Assembly: GCA_017507855.1 (NCBI GenBank)
Contig: JAFWAE010000026.1
Coordinates: 62,001 to 126,000, forward strand
DNA from: Clostridia bacterium
GTDB taxonomy: Bacteria; Bacillota; Clostridia; Oscillospirales; RGIG5554
Reading direction: 5' to 3'
Length of the DNA: 64,000 nucleotides
In this document: piece after piece, positions 54,947 through 64,000 of the stretch
Position numbering within the stretch: the first letter of the stretch is position 1
How the letters are laid out: each line of letters begins with the position of its first letter
Made by a program: the position numbers and the translations under genes
The notes under the pieces: generated by a model
The model's input: the letters and a program-made list of their open reading frames with translations, nothing else
The model's database searches: none
What the model was told of the DNA's origin: nothing

Positions 54947-55636
54947 ATGAAACTGAATTTGGGAGCTAAATTTTGGCTCAAGGTTTTGGCATTGGTGATC
55001 GTGGTCTGCTTCTTCTGCCCGTTCGCTTCCTGCTCGGCAGGGGATGAAAAGGAGTCCTTCAGCGGCGTGGAGCTGGCAACCACCGTTTCCTTGGATAAGG
55101 ATCATGCGGAGTTTTTCAAGGAAAGCGAAGTGGCTCCCAATATCTTTTTGATCCTGGCTTTCGTGTGTGCCGTTGGTGCGGCGGCCTTGCTGTTTTTGCC
55201 CAAGATGAAGAACACGGCCTTGCTGATCATGGCCGTTCACGGCGCGCTGTTTGTGATGCTGGTCATTTTCCGACTCTCCTTTTTTAGCTATTACGATTGG
55301 GGCCAGTATGCGGAATACGCCAAACAAGGCATTGAATTCCGTTGGGGCTACCATTTTTCCATGATCCTTTCCTTAGTGTCGGTCTTCGTGGCGTTTATGC
55401 ACGGCTATGGAATGAAGCTGCTCAACGCCTTCGTGGCGGGCACGCCCGACGCACAGCCCAAGCAGGCTCCCAAGATCTGCTGCGGGCAGTGCGGGGCAGA
55501 AGTGGCGGCCGGTGTTCAGTTCTGCGGCAACTGCGGCGCGGCCCTGAAGCAGGAGCCTGCCAAATGCCCGTATTGCAAAACGGAACTGAAGGGAGACAGC
55601 CAGTTTTGCGGCAACTGCGGTGCCAAGCTGCAGTAA
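54947..55636 (+). CDS. Membrane protein with two C-terminal zinc ribbons
   Basis: This 229-residue protein has a first hydrophobic segment (about 9-28), an exterior loop of some 35 residues, three more membrane segments, and a cytoplasmic tail holding two ribbons, CGQCGAEVAAGVQFCGNCG and CPYCKTELKGDSQFCGNCG, each with two CxxC pairs. Such tails are found in many Clostridia membrane proteins of unknown purpose. The ATG at 54947 is 9 bases after AAGGGG. The gene is followed by another small membrane protein. Confidence 0.75.
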   Translation: MKLNLGAKFWLKVLALVIVVCFFCPFASCSAGDEKESFSGVELATTVSLDKDHAEFFKESEVAPNIFLILAFVCAVGAAALLFLPKMKNTALLIMAVHGALFVMLVIFRLSFFSYYDWGQYAEYAKQGIEFRWGYHFSMILSLVSVFVAFMHGYGMKLLNAFVAGTPDAQPKQAPKICCGQCGAEVAAGVQFCGNCGAALKQEPAKCPYCKTELKGDSQFCGNCGAKLQ

Positions 55637-55657
55637 CGGGCAGGGGAGGTATTGTAT

Positions 55658-56008
55658 ATGCTTGAGCACAAAGGCCCGATATACAGTGAGCTGAGGAGGA
55701 TGAGGCTGAAGGCCGAGCTGTTGGTCAAGCGCCCCTGTTCGCCGGAGGAAAACGAGGCCTACCGCACTTTGACAGAAGGAAACGAGCCTCTTCCCGAGGG
55801 GGTCTACCGCAACGAGGAGGTCTGGGACCTACGGCAGCCCGACAGCTTTTATACGCTGGAAGACGGGGGATTGACCGAGGGAGAAAAGCAGGAATATATC
55901 CTTCTTGCCCAATTGGATCAGCTGCGTGTGATCAAGGGCTGTGTGATCTTCTTCACCGTGCTGACAGTCCTTTCCTTGGTGCTGGCATTGGTGCTCCCGG
56001 CGTTATAA
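55658..56008 (+). CDS. Small membrane protein of unknown function
   Basis: This 116-residue protein has a charged cytoplasmic part and one C-terminal membrane segment (about 93-114). I do not recognise it. The ATG at 55658 follows GGGGAGGT by 7 bases. It lies 21 bases after the zinc-ribbon gene and is probably co-transcribed. Confidence 0.65.
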   Translation: MLEHKGPIYSELRRMRLKAELLVKRPCSPEENEAYRTLTEGNEPLPEGVYRNEEVWDLRQPDSFYTLEDGGLTEGEKQEYILLAQLDQLRVIKGCVIFFTVLTVLSLVLALVLPAL

Positions 56009-56048
56009 GCAAAAAACGAAAAAAATTTTAAAAAAATAAAAAAAGCAC

Positions 56049-56077
56049 TTGACAGGAAAGAAAAAGTGTTGTATACT
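56049..56077 (+). promoter_or_regulatory. Promoter for perR-rbr
   Basis: A perfect TTGACA and TATACT are 17 bases apart. The Fur/PerR-type box lies just downstream. Confidence 0.88.
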
Positions 56078-56082
56078 CTTAA

Positions 56083-56097
56083 TGAAAATAATTCTTA
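56083..56097 (+). promoter_or_regulatory. Fur/PerR-type operator
   Basis: TGAAAATAATTCTTA matches the 7-1-7 pattern TGATAAT-N-ATTATCA at 11 of 14 arm positions, and lies over the predicted transcript start. This suggests autorepression. Confidence 0.65.
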
Positions 56098-56104
56098 TTA
56101 AGGA

Positions 56105-56512
56105 GTGATTTTCATTAGAGAACGAAATACCGTACAACGGGAGCTGATCCTGGAGACGGTCCGTTCCCTGCATACACACCCTACGGCGGAGGAAATATAC
56201 GGGCAGGTCACTGCGCGCTGTCCTTCCGTCAGCCGGGCCACGGTATATCGCAACCTGCATCAGTTGGCCGAGGAGGGGAAGATCCTGCATATCGGGGTTG
56301 CTAACGGACCGGACAGATTTGACGGGACGGTGTCCCAGCATTGCCATTTTCACTGTAAAAAATGCGGCAAGCTGTTGGATCTGGAATTGGCAGATCCCGT
56401 GTTGCCCAAACCATGTCCCGATTGCGGTCATACGGTGACGGGATACGAACTGACCTTCAGCGGCTATTGTCGAGAATGCATCCCTGCCGCCGAATATACA
56501 AAATCAAATTGA
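56105..56512 (+). CDS. perR: PerR-type peroxide-sensing Fur-family repressor
   Basis: This Fur-family regulator of up to 135 residues aligns with B. subtilis PerR at all five regulatory-metal ligands: the His in THPTAEEIY, RFDG (Asp), SQHCHFHC (two His) and LLD (the Asp of PerR rather than Glu of Fur). The structural zinc CxxC pair is CKKC and CREC; an extra CPDC is unusual. The start is uncertain: AAGGAG overlaps the GTG at 56105, so an ATT at 56114 may be the true start. It is 28 bases before rubrerythrin. It likely controls this pair in response to peroxide. Confidence 0.87.
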   Translation: MIFIRERNTVQRELILETVRSLHTHPTAEEIYGQVTARCPSVSRATVYRNLHQLAEEGKILHIGVANGPDRFDGTVSQHCHFHCKKCGKLLDLELADPVLPKPCPDCGHTVTGYELTFSGYCRECIPAAEYTKSN

Positions 56513-56540
56513 CATCATAAATTAAAAGGAGAAATGAACC

Positions 56541-57074
56541 ATGGAACTCAAAGGATCCAAGACCGAAAAAAATCTGGCCGCCGCTTTTGCCGGTGAATCT
56601 CAGGCCCGCAACAAGTACACCTATTTTGCTTCCGTAGCCCGCAAGGAAGGCTACGAGCAGATCGCCGCCATTTTTGAGACCACGGCCAACAACGAAAAGG
56701 AGCATGCCAAGCTTTGGTTCAAGGCTTTGGGTGGTCTGGGCGACACGGCTGCCAACCTGCTGGCTGCTGCCGAGGGTGAAAACTACGAGTGGACCGATAT
56801 GTACGACACCTTTGCCAAAGAGGCCGAGGAAGAAGGCTTTACCGCTTTGGCTGCCCAGTTCCGTATGGTTGCCAAGATCGAAAAGGCTCACGAGGAGCGC
56901 TACCGCGCCCTGCTCAACAACGTGGAAATGAAGGCTGTGTTCGAAAAGGGCGAGCAGACCATGTGGGAATGCCGCAACTGCGGACACCTGGTTATGGGCA
57001 AGAAGGCCCCCCAGCTGTGCCCCGTTTGCCAGCATCCTCAAAGCTATTTCGAGGTCAGAAAAGAAAACTATTAA
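56541..57074 (+). CDS. rbr: Rubrerythrin
   Basis: Rubrerythrin reduces hydrogen peroxide in anaerobes. The 177-residue protein has a ferritin-like di-iron domain (about 1-135) with repeated ExxR/ExxH helices ([28 protein letters not shown]), and a C-terminal rubredoxin domain with CRNCG and CPVCQ. The ATG follows AAGGAG. It is the second gene of the perR unit and ends at a strong terminator. Confidence 0.96.
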   Translation: MELKGSKTEKNLAAAFAGESQARNKYTYFASVARKEGYEQIAAIFETTANNEKEHAKLWFKALGGLGDTAANLLAAAEGENYEWTDMYDTFAKEAEEEGFTALAAQFRMVAKIEKAHEERYRALLNNVEMKAVFEKGEQTMWECRNCGHLVMGKKAPQLCPVCQHPQSYFEVRKENY

Positions 57075-57088
57075 GCGGTGTTTCTTGG

Positions 57089-57122
57089 CCCCCGTCTTTT
57101 TGGACGGGGGCTTATTTTTTTG
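57089..57122 (+). terminator. Terminator after rubrerythrin
   Basis: GCCCCCGTC pairs with GACGGGGGC around a 6-base loop; TTATTTTTTT follows. Confidence 0.9.
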
Positions 57123-57130
57123 CCTGCCGC

Positions 57131-57159
57131 TTGCTTTTTACAGGGGGATATGATATAAT
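57131..57159 (+). promoter_or_regulatory. Promoter for the lipoprotein gene
   Basis: TTGCTT and a perfect TATAAT are 17 bases apart. Confidence 0.78.
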
Positions 57160-57211
57160 AAGGTGGAATGAGTATTTTTGCATTTTTTTGCCGAAAGGAA
57201 GGTCATTGCAG

Positions 57212-58096
57212 TTGAAATATATACAAAGGGCCCGGTGCTGTGGCGCTGTGGCGCTACTGCTTTGCGGGTTACTGCTTCTTGCCGGCTGCTCGGACGCCAT
57301 GCTGACCGAGGAAGGCAACAATTTAGTCAATAATGCCATTTTGGGCATTGGAGAAGTGCCCTTTGGCAACCAAACGGAGCAGTCCGGTAGTGGGGACGGT
57401 CCCGTTGCCCCTCCGGAGGAGCTGTTTATCAAGATCGTTTCCCAAAGCAGAACGGTGGAGGGGGGCTTTGCCTATTTGGAATACCCCATCGTTTTTGGGA
57501 TGCAGAACGGGGAGACCCAGTTTCAACTCAACGAAATGATGAAGGCCGGCACGGCTCAAAAGCTGGAGGAGACCTTTGAGCCCTTGGCCGCCCAGGCGGT
57601 GGAGCAGGGGCAAATGGTGGCCATGCGCCAGTACGCCACGGTCACCTATCAGCAGGGAAACCTGTTTAACGTGGTCACCAATCTGACGGTGGAGCGGGAC
57701 GGAGTCAAGCTTTCCCAAGACATTACGTCTCAGATCTTCAACCGCATCAGCGGCGAACCTTTGACGAAAAAACAGCTTATCGACCTGAGCGAAGAGGGAA
57801 AGGCTGCCTTTAACGAATACATTACCTTCGCCCTGGATCAGATCACCGAGCTGTTTGGGGTACATACCTTTTCCGGCATTGAGCGTCAGGGCGTGCTGAT
57901 CCTGCAGCCCGGGGACATTCAAATTGCCTTTGCGGCCGGCGAGATTGCCGACAAAACGCTGGGTGAGTTTCGCTTTTCCGTGTATAACGAGCAGACCAAG
58001 CCCTACGTGCTGGTGGAGGGCTTCGTTTCTCCTCAAGTACCTGCGGCCACCGAGGACGTGCCCGTTGCGCCCACCCACCCCGTTACCGAAGAATAG
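57212..58096 (+). CDS. Lipoprotein with extracellular domain, unknown
   Basis: This 294-residue protein has a signal peptide and a perfect lipobox LLAGC with C26. The exported domain (about 60-280) is alpha/beta; order and patterns such as YLEYPIVFGMQNGETQFQLN, LFNVVTNLTVERDG and ISGEPLTKKQLIDLS recall the DUF4163/DUF3298 type found on Gram-positive surfaces, though I am not sure. The TTG at 57212 lies 9 bases after AAAGGAAGG; the in-frame codons upstream belong to other genes. metK follows after 46 bases. Confidence 0.7.
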   Translation: MKYIQRARCCGAVALLLCGLLLLAGCSDAMLTEEGNNLVNNAILGIGEVPFGNQTEQSGSGDGPVAPPEELFIKIVSQSRTVEGGFAYLEYPIVFGMQNGETQFQLNEMMKAGTAQKLEETFEPLAAQAVEQGQMVAMRQYATVTYQQGNLFNVVTNLTVERDGVKLSQDITSQIFNRISGEPLTKKQLIDLSEEGKAAFNEYITFALDQITELFGVHTFSGIERQGVLILQPGDIQIAFAAGEIADKTLGEFRFSVYNEQTKPYVLVEGFVSPQVPAATEDVPVAPTHPVTEE

Positions 58097-58142
58097 GCCT
58101 GAGCCTTTGGCATTACCAACATGATTTAAAGAGGGAACAAAC

Positions 58143-59339
58143 ATGACGAGAAAAATTCTTTTTACTTCCGAATCTGTCACGGAGGGGCATCCCGACAAGG
58201 TGTGCGACCGCATTTCCGACGCGGTGCTTGACGATATTTTGGCCCATGACCCGCAGGCTCACGTAGCTTGCGAGACCACGGCAACTACGGATCTGGTCAC
58301 GGTCATGGGTGAGATCACCTCCACGTATAAGCCCGATATCGACGCCATTGTGCGCCGCACGGTGAGGGATATTGGCTACACGGATCCCGAACTGGGCTTT
58401 TGCGCAGACAGCCTGGAACTGATCTGCCGTCTGGACACCCAATCTCCCGATATTGCCATGGGCGTTCGGGAAGGGGAGGAACAGTTGGGGGCCGGAGACC
58501 AGGGAATGATGTTCGGTTACGCCTGCAACGAGACCGATGAGCTCATGCCCCTGCCTATCGCCCTGGCTCACCGCCTGGCCGAGCGGCTGACCGCCGTGCG
58601 CAAGGAGGGGCTGTTGACCTACCTGCGCCCTGACGGCAAGACCCAAGTAACGGTAGAATATGAAAACGACCGCCCCGTGCGTATCGACACGGTTCTGGTC
58701 TCCACCCAACACACCGCAGAGGTCTCCCAGCAGCAGATCCGCGAGGACCTGCTGGCCCACGTGATCCGCCCGGTGATCCCTGCCGATCTGATCGATGACA
58801 ACACGAAATTGCTGGTCAACCCCACGGGACGCTTCGTGGTGGGAGGACCTCACGGAGATACGGGGCTGACGGGGCGCAAGATCATCGTGGATACTTACGG
58901 CGGCTATGCTCGCCACGGCGGCGGCGCTTTTTCCGGCAAGGATCCCACCAAGGTGGACCGAGCCGCGGCCTATGCTTTGCGTTACATTGCCAAAAACATC
59001 GTGGCGGCCGGCTTGGCAGACCGTTGTGAGCTACAGGCGGCCTACGCCATTGGCGTGGCACAACCCGTTTCCGTTTTGGTAGATACTTTCGGTACGGCCA
59101 AAGTGCCCGAGGAGGAGATCCAACGGGCTGTTTTGGAGGTGGCCGACCTTCGTCCTGCGGCCATTTTGAAGGATTTGGAGCTTCGCCGTCCCATTTACGA
59201 GGACCTTTGCGTTTACGGTCATATGGGTCGCAACGCTGCTCCCTGGGAAAAGTTGGACCTTGCGGAGCGTTTGCGCACCTGTGTAGGACTGGCCGGAAAA
59301 GCTGACGTGAAGATCCATTGCTCCTTAGGGGAACGATAA
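58143..59339 (+). CDS. metK: S-adenosylmethionine synthase
   Basis: MetK makes AdoMet from methionine and ATP. The 398-residue protein has [33 protein letters not shown], and [19 protein letters not shown], all hallmark motifs, with [15 protein letters not shown] in the third domain. The ATG follows AAAGAGGG. No SAM riboswitch fits the short gap before it. Confidence 0.97.
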   Translation: MTRKILFTSESVTEGHPDKVCDRISDAVLDDILAHDPQAHVACETTATTDLVTVMGEITSTYKPDIDAIVRRTVRDIGYTDPELGFCADSLELICRLDTQSPDIAMGVREGEEQLGAGDQGMMFGYACNETDELMPLPIALAHRLAERLTAVRKEGLLTYLRPDGKTQVTVEYENDRPVRIDTVLVSTQHTAEVSQQQIREDLLAHVIRPVIPADLIDDNTKLLVNPTGRFVVGGPHGDTGLTGRKIIVDTYGGYARHGGGAFSGKDPTKVDRAAAYALRYIAKNIVAAGLADRCELQAAYAIGVAQPVSVLVDTFGTAKVPEEEIQRAVLEVADLRPAAILKDLELRRPIYEDLCVYGHMGRNAAPWEKLDLAERLRTCVGLAGKADVKIHCSLGER

Positions 59340-59377
59340 AAATTCACCCGTTTTCAACGGAAAAGAGGTATGCATCC

Positions 59378-60754
59378 ATGAAAAGAAAGGGCCTGTTTAG
59401 GGTATTGAGTCTGGTTTTGGCTTTCTGCCTGGCGGCGCTTCCCGTTGCGGCAGAGAATCTGGATGACTGGGAGGATCTGCTAGCGCGGGAGCCTGTATTT
59501 GCCGACAAGGCGGCAGAGCTGGAAATGCTGGGCCTGTTGGAGGGCACCGGAGCCGGTCTGGAGCTGGATCGCCAGCCTACCCGTGCAGAGGTGGCCGTTA
59601 TGCTGGTGCGTATGCTGGGCCTGCAAGCCTCGGTGCAGGGCGGCACCTACGCCCATCCCTTTACCGACGTACCCGGTTGGGCCTCGCCTTTCGTGGGATA
59701 TTTGTACGAAAATGGGATCACTGCAGGTGTCAGCGATACCCACTACGGTTCTCAGGATCCCTGCACGGCACAGATGTACTGCGCCTTCACCCTGCGCATG
59801 CTGGGTTATTATGAAAAAGAAGGGCATTTCGCTTATGCCGAGGCCATTGATTTTGCTTATGAAAAGGGTTTGATCAGCTCGGATGCGTTTTTGGCCCGCC
59901 TCAAGCGCCTTCCTTTCTGGCGCGACGACATGGCGGCTATTACCTATAACGCGTTGTTCGTCACCGAAAGGGGCTACCGCACTACGCTGTTTGACCGTCT
60001 TTGTGCCATGGCCGCTGTAAACGAAGAGGCGGCGGAGCGTTTGTTTACCATTGAAAAGGTGCTGGAGGCCAAGGTCCGCAACGAGGAAATGGACGAAGTC
60101 TCTTACACTTACACCAAGACCGTCTCCTTCAGCGGGGTAGGGACTCATTCCGAAACCACGAAGATCCGCAAGTTTCAGTACGGGTTTGGCACCGGTGGGG
60201 AGATCAAAGCCGGCGACTGCTACACCACCATCGTGGATGGGGTCAAGCGGGAAGAACGGGCCATGTATTATTATGACGGTGTGATCTACGAAAATCAGAA
60301 CGGCACGCTGAGCACGGTGAAGGGGAGCGAGGCGGACTTTAATTATTACTACACCTGGTTTTCGTATACGGGGGACGAGTATCCCATGTTTACCACCCCT
60401 GTGGACGATCTGTATTACAGCTTTTTGACCTCTCAATGCCTGAAGGCAGAGGAATATGAGTACGTGTTTTATCGGGACGTGGAGGAGGCCAATTACGCTG
60501 CGGCCCACGCCGATGCAGTGGAGTTGCTGGCCCTCAGCGAATGCCCCGTGGAAAAGGCGGGGCTGACCAGCCGCTATCTGCTCAACTCCCGCGGTTACGT
60601 GGTGGAGATGGAGTTGCAGACCGTATTTGAGGCTGTGGCTCCCGACGGAAGCCCCGTTACCGTCACGGTATCCGAGAAAACGGAATACCTGAATCCGGGC
60701 AATTCCCCCAACCTGGTCATTCCCAATCAGGTCATTTATCCTTCTCCGAAATAA
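59378..60754 (+). CDS. Secreted protein with S-layer homology (SLH) repeats
   Basis: This 458-residue protein has a signal peptide (about 1-24, AALPVAA then ENLDD). Residues about 40-180 hold two or three SLH-like repeats (DRQPTRAEVAVMLVRMLG, FTDVPGWASPFVGYLYENGITAG), which bind cell-wall polymers. The rest, with many aromatic residues and no cysteine, is an exported domain of unknown type. It has no similar neighbour. The ATG at 59378 follows AAAAGAGG. A terminator follows. Confidence 0.82.
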   Translation: MKRKGLFRVLSLVLAFCLAALPVAAENLDDWEDLLAREPVFADKAAELEMLGLLEGTGAGLELDRQPTRAEVAVMLVRMLGLQASVQGGTYAHPFTDVPGWASPFVGYLYENGITAGVSDTHYGSQDPCTAQMYCAFTLRMLGYYEKEGHFAYAEAIDFAYEKGLISSDAFLARLKRLPFWRDDMAAITYNALFVTERGYRTTLFDRLCAMAAVNEEAAERLFTIEKVLEAKVRNEEMDEVSYTYTKTVSFSGVGTHSETTKIRKFQYGFGTGGEIKAGDCYTTIVDGVKREERAMYYYDGVIYENQNGTLSTVKGSEADFNYYYTWFSYTGDEYPMFTTPVDDLYYSFLTSQCLKAEEYEYVFYRDVEEANYAAAHADAVELLALSECPVEKAGLTSRYLLNSRGYVVEMELQTVFEAVAPDGSPVTVTVSEKTEYLNPGNSPNLVIPNQVIYPSPK

Positions 60755-60779
60755 GCTTAAAAAAATTAAGAAAAATATC

Positions 60780-60818
60780 AAACAAGCAGACACCGTTCCA
60801 AGTGTCTGCTTGTTTTCG
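60780..60818 (+). terminator. Terminator after the SLH protein gene
   Basis: AACAAGCAGACAC and its complement enclose an 8-base loop, followed by TTTTCGTTT. Confidence 0.78.
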
Positions 60819-60857
60819 TTTGGTTATGTGTTCAAAAAATGAAAAAAACTTTCAAAA

Positions 60858-60904
60858 AAAGCCCAAAAAACTGGAAAAAATGCCTTGACAAAGCCCAAAA
60901 AACT
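60858..60904 (+). repeat. 15-base direct repeat in the rpoB promoter
   Basis: AAAGCCCAAAAAACT occurs at 60858-60872 and again at 60890-60904, 32 bases apart, so on the same DNA face. The second copy fills the promoter spacer. The A-rich 60755-61074 interval holds this, the SLH terminator, the promoter and the leader; no gene is seen. Confidence 0.65.
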
Positions 60905-60913
60905 TGCTAAAAT
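60885..60913 (+). promoter_or_regulatory. Promoter for rpoB
   Basis: A perfect TTGACA and TAAAAT are 17 bases apart. The predicted leader is about 155 bases, with two short hairpins (CCCA-TAC-TGGG and TGCC-N5-GGCA). Confidence 0.85.
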
Positions 60914-61074
60914 ACTAGAATGTCCCATACTGGGTTGTTTTGCCCCTTTGGCACGAAAATTTCAATAAAACGGGTATGTCGTTGTTGAAAATACCCAAGT
61001 TATTTTTTAAAAAACGTGCCTTGTTTGTGGAAAAAGCAGAAATTTCATTTTATAGAACGGAGATGGTCTCTTCC

Positions 61075-64000
61075 ATGCCCAAAGATGTCAAAATGGGAAA
61101 TGTGACCCGGCGGACTTTTGCCCGCCACGATGACATCCTGCCCATGCCCAATTTGATCGAGGTACAGAAAAAATCGTACCAATGGTTTATCGAAGAGGGC
61201 TTGCAGGAAGTTTTGCGCGAGGTATCCCCCATTACGGACAATACCGGCACGCTGAACCTGGAGTTTATCGACTTTACCGTGGATGAAAAGCTGAAATACA
61301 CGGTGGAGGAGTGCAAGGAGCGCGACGTGAACTATTCCGCCCCCTTGCGCGTGCGTGCCCGTTTGGTCAACAAGGAAACCGGCGAAGTCAAAGAGCAGGA
61401 AGTTTACATGGGTGAATTCCCCCTGATGACGGAAAGCGGCACCTTCATTATTAACGGTGCAGAGCGCGTGATCGTGTCTCAGCTGGTTCGTTCCCCGGGC
61501 ATCTACTACGATCGCGCCTTCGATAAGGTGGGTAAGGCTCAGTTTTCCGCCACGGTGATCCCCTATCGCGGTGCCTGGCTGGAATACGAAACCGATTCTC
61601 AGGACGTGTTTTACGTTCGCATCGATAAAAGCCGCAAGCTGCCCGTGACTACGTTGCTGCGTGCTTTGGGTTGCGACACGGACGACAAGATCTACGCCCT
61701 TTTCGGCGACGATGAAAAGATTCGTGCCACGCTGGAAAAGGACACCAGCAATGCGGAAGCCGAAAAGTACGGCACTTCCCCCCGTGAAGAAGCTTTGAAG
61801 GAAGTATACCGCAAGTTGCGTCCCGGCGAGCCTCCCCTGATGGAGCCTGCCGAAAAGCTGATCAACAACTACTTCTTTGATCCCCGCCGCTACGACTTGC
61901 GCAATTTCGGCCGCTTTAAGTTTAACAACAAGCTGGCCCTGGCCGAGCGTATCGAAGGACAGGTCCTGGCCGCTCCCGTGGTCAGCCCCGTTACCGGTGA
62001 GATCCTGGCCGACCAAGGCCAGACCGTTACCGGCGAGATGGTGCGCGTTTTCGAGCAAAACGCTGTCAACGAGGTGTTTATTGCCCTGGCCGACCGCACT
62101 GTGAAGGTGTTCGGCAACAACATGGTGCATCCTCAGGACTTTGTGGACGCTCAGCTTTGCGAGGAGCTGGGCTTCAACGAGCGCGTCTATTACCCCCTGC
62201 TGGCCGAACTGATCGAGCAGGCCGGCGGTGACCGTGAGACGCTGAAAAAGCTGTTGGACGGCCGCCGTGCGGACCTGATCCCCAAGTATGTGCTTACCGA
62301 AGACGTATTTGCCTCCGTCAACTACGTGTTGTGCCTGAGCCACGACCTGGGCAGCATTGACGATATCGACCATCTGGGCAACCGCCGTTTGCGTTGCGTG
62401 GGTGAGCTGATGCAAAACCAGTTCCGTATCGGCTTTGCCCGTATGGATCGTGTGATCCGCGAGCGCATGACCATCCAGGATCTGGACGTGGTCACGCCCC
62501 AGGCGCTGATCAACATCCGCCCCGTGGTGGCTTCTTTGAAGGAGTTCTTCGGCTCCTCCCCTCTGTCTCAATTTATGGATCAGACCAACCCCCTGGCCGA
62601 GCTGACGCATAAGCGCCGTCTGTCCGCCCTGGGCCCCGGCGGTCTGACCCGTGACCGCGCCGGTTTTGAGGTGCGTGACGTACACTACACTCATTACGGC
62701 CGTATGTGCCCTGTAGAAACGCCTGAAGGCCCCAACATCGGTCTGATCTCCTACCTGGCCACTTATGCCCGCATCAACGATTTCGGCTTCCTGGAGGCCC
62801 CCTACCGCAAGGTGGATCCCGTGACCCACAAGGTGACCGACCAGATCGAATACATGTCTGCGGATAAGGAAGACCGCTACTGCATCGCTCAGGCCAAAGA
62901 GCCTTTTAACGAGGACGGTTCCTTTGTGAACAAGGAAGTTGTATGCCGCTACCGCGACGAGATCCTGGAGCTGCCTTACGAAAAGATCGACTACGTGGAC
63001 GTATCTCCCCGCATGGTCGTGTCGGTGGCTACGGCCTTTATTCCCTTCTTGGAAAACGACGATACCTCCCGTGCTCTGATGGGCTCTAACATGCAGAAGC
63101 AGGCTGTGCCTCTGCTGGTGCCCGAATCCCCCATCGTAGCCACGGGTATGGAATACCGTGCCGGTATCGACTCCTGCGTGTGCGTGCTGGCCCGTCAGGG
63201 CGGCACGGTCACCTACGTCAGTGCCGACAGCATCTCCGTGCTGCAGGACGACGGCAAGGAAGTGGCCTACCGTCTCATTAAATTCAAGCGTTCCAACCAG
63301 GGCACCTGCGTCAACCAGCGCCCCATCGTGAAGGTGGGACAGCGTGTGGAGCAGGGCGACGTGCTGGCCGACGGTCCTTCCACCGTCAATGGCGAGATCT
63401 CCCTGGGCCGCAATATGCTCATCGGCTTTATGACCTGGGAGGGCTATAACTACGAGGACGCCGTGCTGATCAACGAGCGTTTGGTGCGCGAGGATGTATA
63501 TACCTCCCTGCATATTGAAGAATACTCTTTGGATGCCCGCGACACCAAACTGGGTCCCGAGGAGATCACCCGCGACATTCCCAACGTGGGCGAGGATGCT
63601 TTGAAGGATCTGGGCCCCGACGGTGTGATCCGCAAGGGTGCCGAGGTACGTGCCGGAGACATTCTGGTGGGTAAGGTCACGCCTAAGGGCGAGACCGAGC
63701 TGACCGCTGAAGAACGCCTGCTGCGCGCCATCTTTGGTGATAAAGCCCGCGAAGTGCGCGACACCTCCCTGCGTTTGCCTCACGGTGAAAGCGGTATCGT
63801 GGTGGACGTGCGCACCTTCTGCCGCGCCGATTCCGACGAGCTGCCCGCAGGCACCAACAAGGTGGTACGCGTCTATATTGCCCAAAAGAGAAAGATCTCC
63901 GTGGGCGACAAAATGGCAGGCCGTCACGGTAACAAGGGTGTTATTTCCCGCATCCTGCCCCCCGAGGATATGCCTTTCCTGCCCGACGGTACGCCGCTGG
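61075..64000 (+). CDS. rpoB: RNA polymerase beta subunit (3' part cut off by window edge)
   Basis: The first 975 codons of the RNA polymerase beta chain are present. Visible are [20 protein letters not shown] near the N-terminus, [20 protein letters not shown], the rifampicin region [20 protein letters not shown] at 498-517, [12 protein letters not shown], and [19 protein letters not shown] near the end of the window. Residues D502, H512 and S517 (E. coli 516, 526, 531) are wild type, so no rifampicin-resistance change is seen. The ATG at 61075 has GGAG at 12 bases; the ATG at 61063 is too close to it. It has its own promoter and lacks the usual adjoining rplJ-rplL. Confidence 0.97.
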   Translation, partial: MPKDVKMGNVTRRTFARHDDILPMPNLIEVQKKSYQWFIEEGLQEVLREVSPITDNTGTLNLEFIDFTVDEKLKYTVEECKERDVNYSAPLRVRARLVNKETGEVKEQEVYMGEFPLMTESGTFIINGAERVIVSQLVRSPGIYYDRAFDKVGKAQFSATVIPYRGAWLEYETDSQDVFYVRIDKSRKLPVTTLLRALGCDTDDKIYALFGDDEKIRATLEKDTSNAEAEKYGTSPREEALKEVYRKLRPGEPPLMEPAEKLINNYFFDPRRYDLRNFGRFKFNNKLALAERIEGQVLAAPVVSPVTGEILADQGQTVTGEMVRVFEQNAVNEVFIALADRTVKVFGNNMVHPQDFVDAQLCEELGFNERVYYPLLAELIEQAGGDRETLKKLLDGRRADLIPKYVLTEDVFASVNYVLCLSHDLGSIDDIDHLGNRRLRCVGELMQNQFRIGFARMDRVIRERMTIQDLDVVTPQALINIRPVVASLKEFFGSSPLSQFMDQTNPLAELTHKRRLSALGPGGLTRDRAGFEVRDVHYTHYGRMCPVETPEGPNIGLISYLATYARINDFGFLEAPYRKVDPVTHKVTDQIEYMSADKEDRYCIAQAKEPFNEDGSFVNKEVVCRYRDEILELPYEKIDYVDVSPRMVVSVATAFIPFLENDDTSRALMGSNMQKQAVPLLVPESPIVATGMEYRAGIDSCVCVLARQGGTVTYVSADSISVLQDDGKEVAYRLIKFKRSNQGTCVNQRPIVKVGQRVEQGDVLADGPSTVNGEISLGRNMLIGFMTWEGYNYEDAVLINERLVREDVYTSLHIEEYSLDARDTKLGPEEITRDIPNVGEDALKDLGPDGVIRKGAEVRAGDILVGKVTPKGETELTAEERLLRAIFGDKAREVRDTSLRLPHGESGIVVDVRTFCRADSDELPAGTNKVVRVYIAQKRKISVGDKMAGRHGNKGVISRILPPEDMPFLPDGTPL

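Noticed and set aside
56789-57211. In-frame extension upstream of the lipoprotein, crossing rubrerythrin
   Set aside because: It overlaps rbr in another frame and the terminator and promoter; the TTG at 57212 with lipobox is the sensible start.
58097-58142. SAM riboswitch before metK
   Set aside because: Only 46 bases separate the genes, too few for any known SAM aptamer plus expression platform.
62566-62625. Rifampicin-resistance change in rpoB
   Set aside because: D502, H512 and S517 and their neighbours are wild type.
61045-63927. A 960-codon open frame antisense to rpoB
   Set aside because: It mirrors a highly conserved gene; its product is rich in His, Gln and Gly with no known motif, as expected from strong codon bias in a GC-rich gene.
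1-64000. CRISPR array, insertion sequence, prophage or integrative element
   Set aside because: No regularly spaced repeats, transposase, integrase or attachment duplication were noticed; the genes are mostly core functions. I could not run a repeat search, so short elements may be missed.

Overview
The window reads as a chromosomal segment of a low-oxygen Gram-positive bacterium, most likely a gut Clostridia member (Oscillospirales- or Christensenellales-like; the exact family is a guess). The reasons are: plsX-acpP-rnc linkage, MutS2, ECF-type S components, lipoproteins without outer-membrane genes, frequent TTG/GTG starts behind strong AGGAGG sites, PerR beside rubrerythrin, and classic TTGACA-17-TATAAT promoters. 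The DNA is GC-rich by eye. I saw no insertion sequence, prophage, CRISPR array or rRNA operon. One tRNA gene is present.

Layout. 1-967 (-): 5' part of an EF-G-like GTPase gene. 1312-2769: unrecognised membrane-anchored protein with a Nudix-like motif. 2843-4243: uracil permease. 4477-9568: a three-gene unit of two full ABC exporters, each with an N-terminal extension and zinc knuckle, flanking a DUF1854-type protein. 9612-14284 (-): a ferritin-like protein, then an operon read leftwards (deoD, two membrane proteins, a CPBP protease, tadA, an XRE regulator). 14576-17063: FGGY sugar kinase and LacI regulator. 17172-28230: a tightly packed run of nine genes (fucose-isomerase-like enzyme, two beta-helix surface lipoproteins, QueT-type S component, mutS2, a small unknown, manA, M18 aminopeptidase, rsmE). 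28235-29160 (-): three small unknown proteins. 29211-36918: phosphodiesterase, mtaB, purL, tcdA, nadA and a small membrane-anchored protein.

36976-43928 (-): an SGNH-like hydrolase, a ClpP-like protease, and a 2-oxoacid dehydrogenase operon transcribed E2-E3-E1 with E1 alpha and beta fused. Its leader carries a cluster of AACA/TGTT inverted repeats and a Rex-like site over the -10 box. 44207-51769: housekeeping genes (TrmH-family methylase, dprA, topA, trmFO, plsX, acpP, rnc). An elongator-type tRNA with anticodon CAT overlaps the end of rnc. 51996-60754: GntP permease, PhnP-like hydrolase, ECF S component, zinc-ribbon membrane protein, perR-rubrerythrin, a lipoprotein, metK and an SLH-domain protein. 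61075-64000: the first 975 codons of rpoB, behind its own promoter.

The least explained parts are the twin-ABC/DUF1854 unit, the sugar kinase/isomerase locus that carries two surface beta-helix proteins in place of a visible transporter or aldolase, the Nudix-like membrane protein, the three small proteins at 28.2-29.2 kb, and the repeat cluster before the dehydrogenase operon. None of these is shown to be a new system by sequence reading alone.
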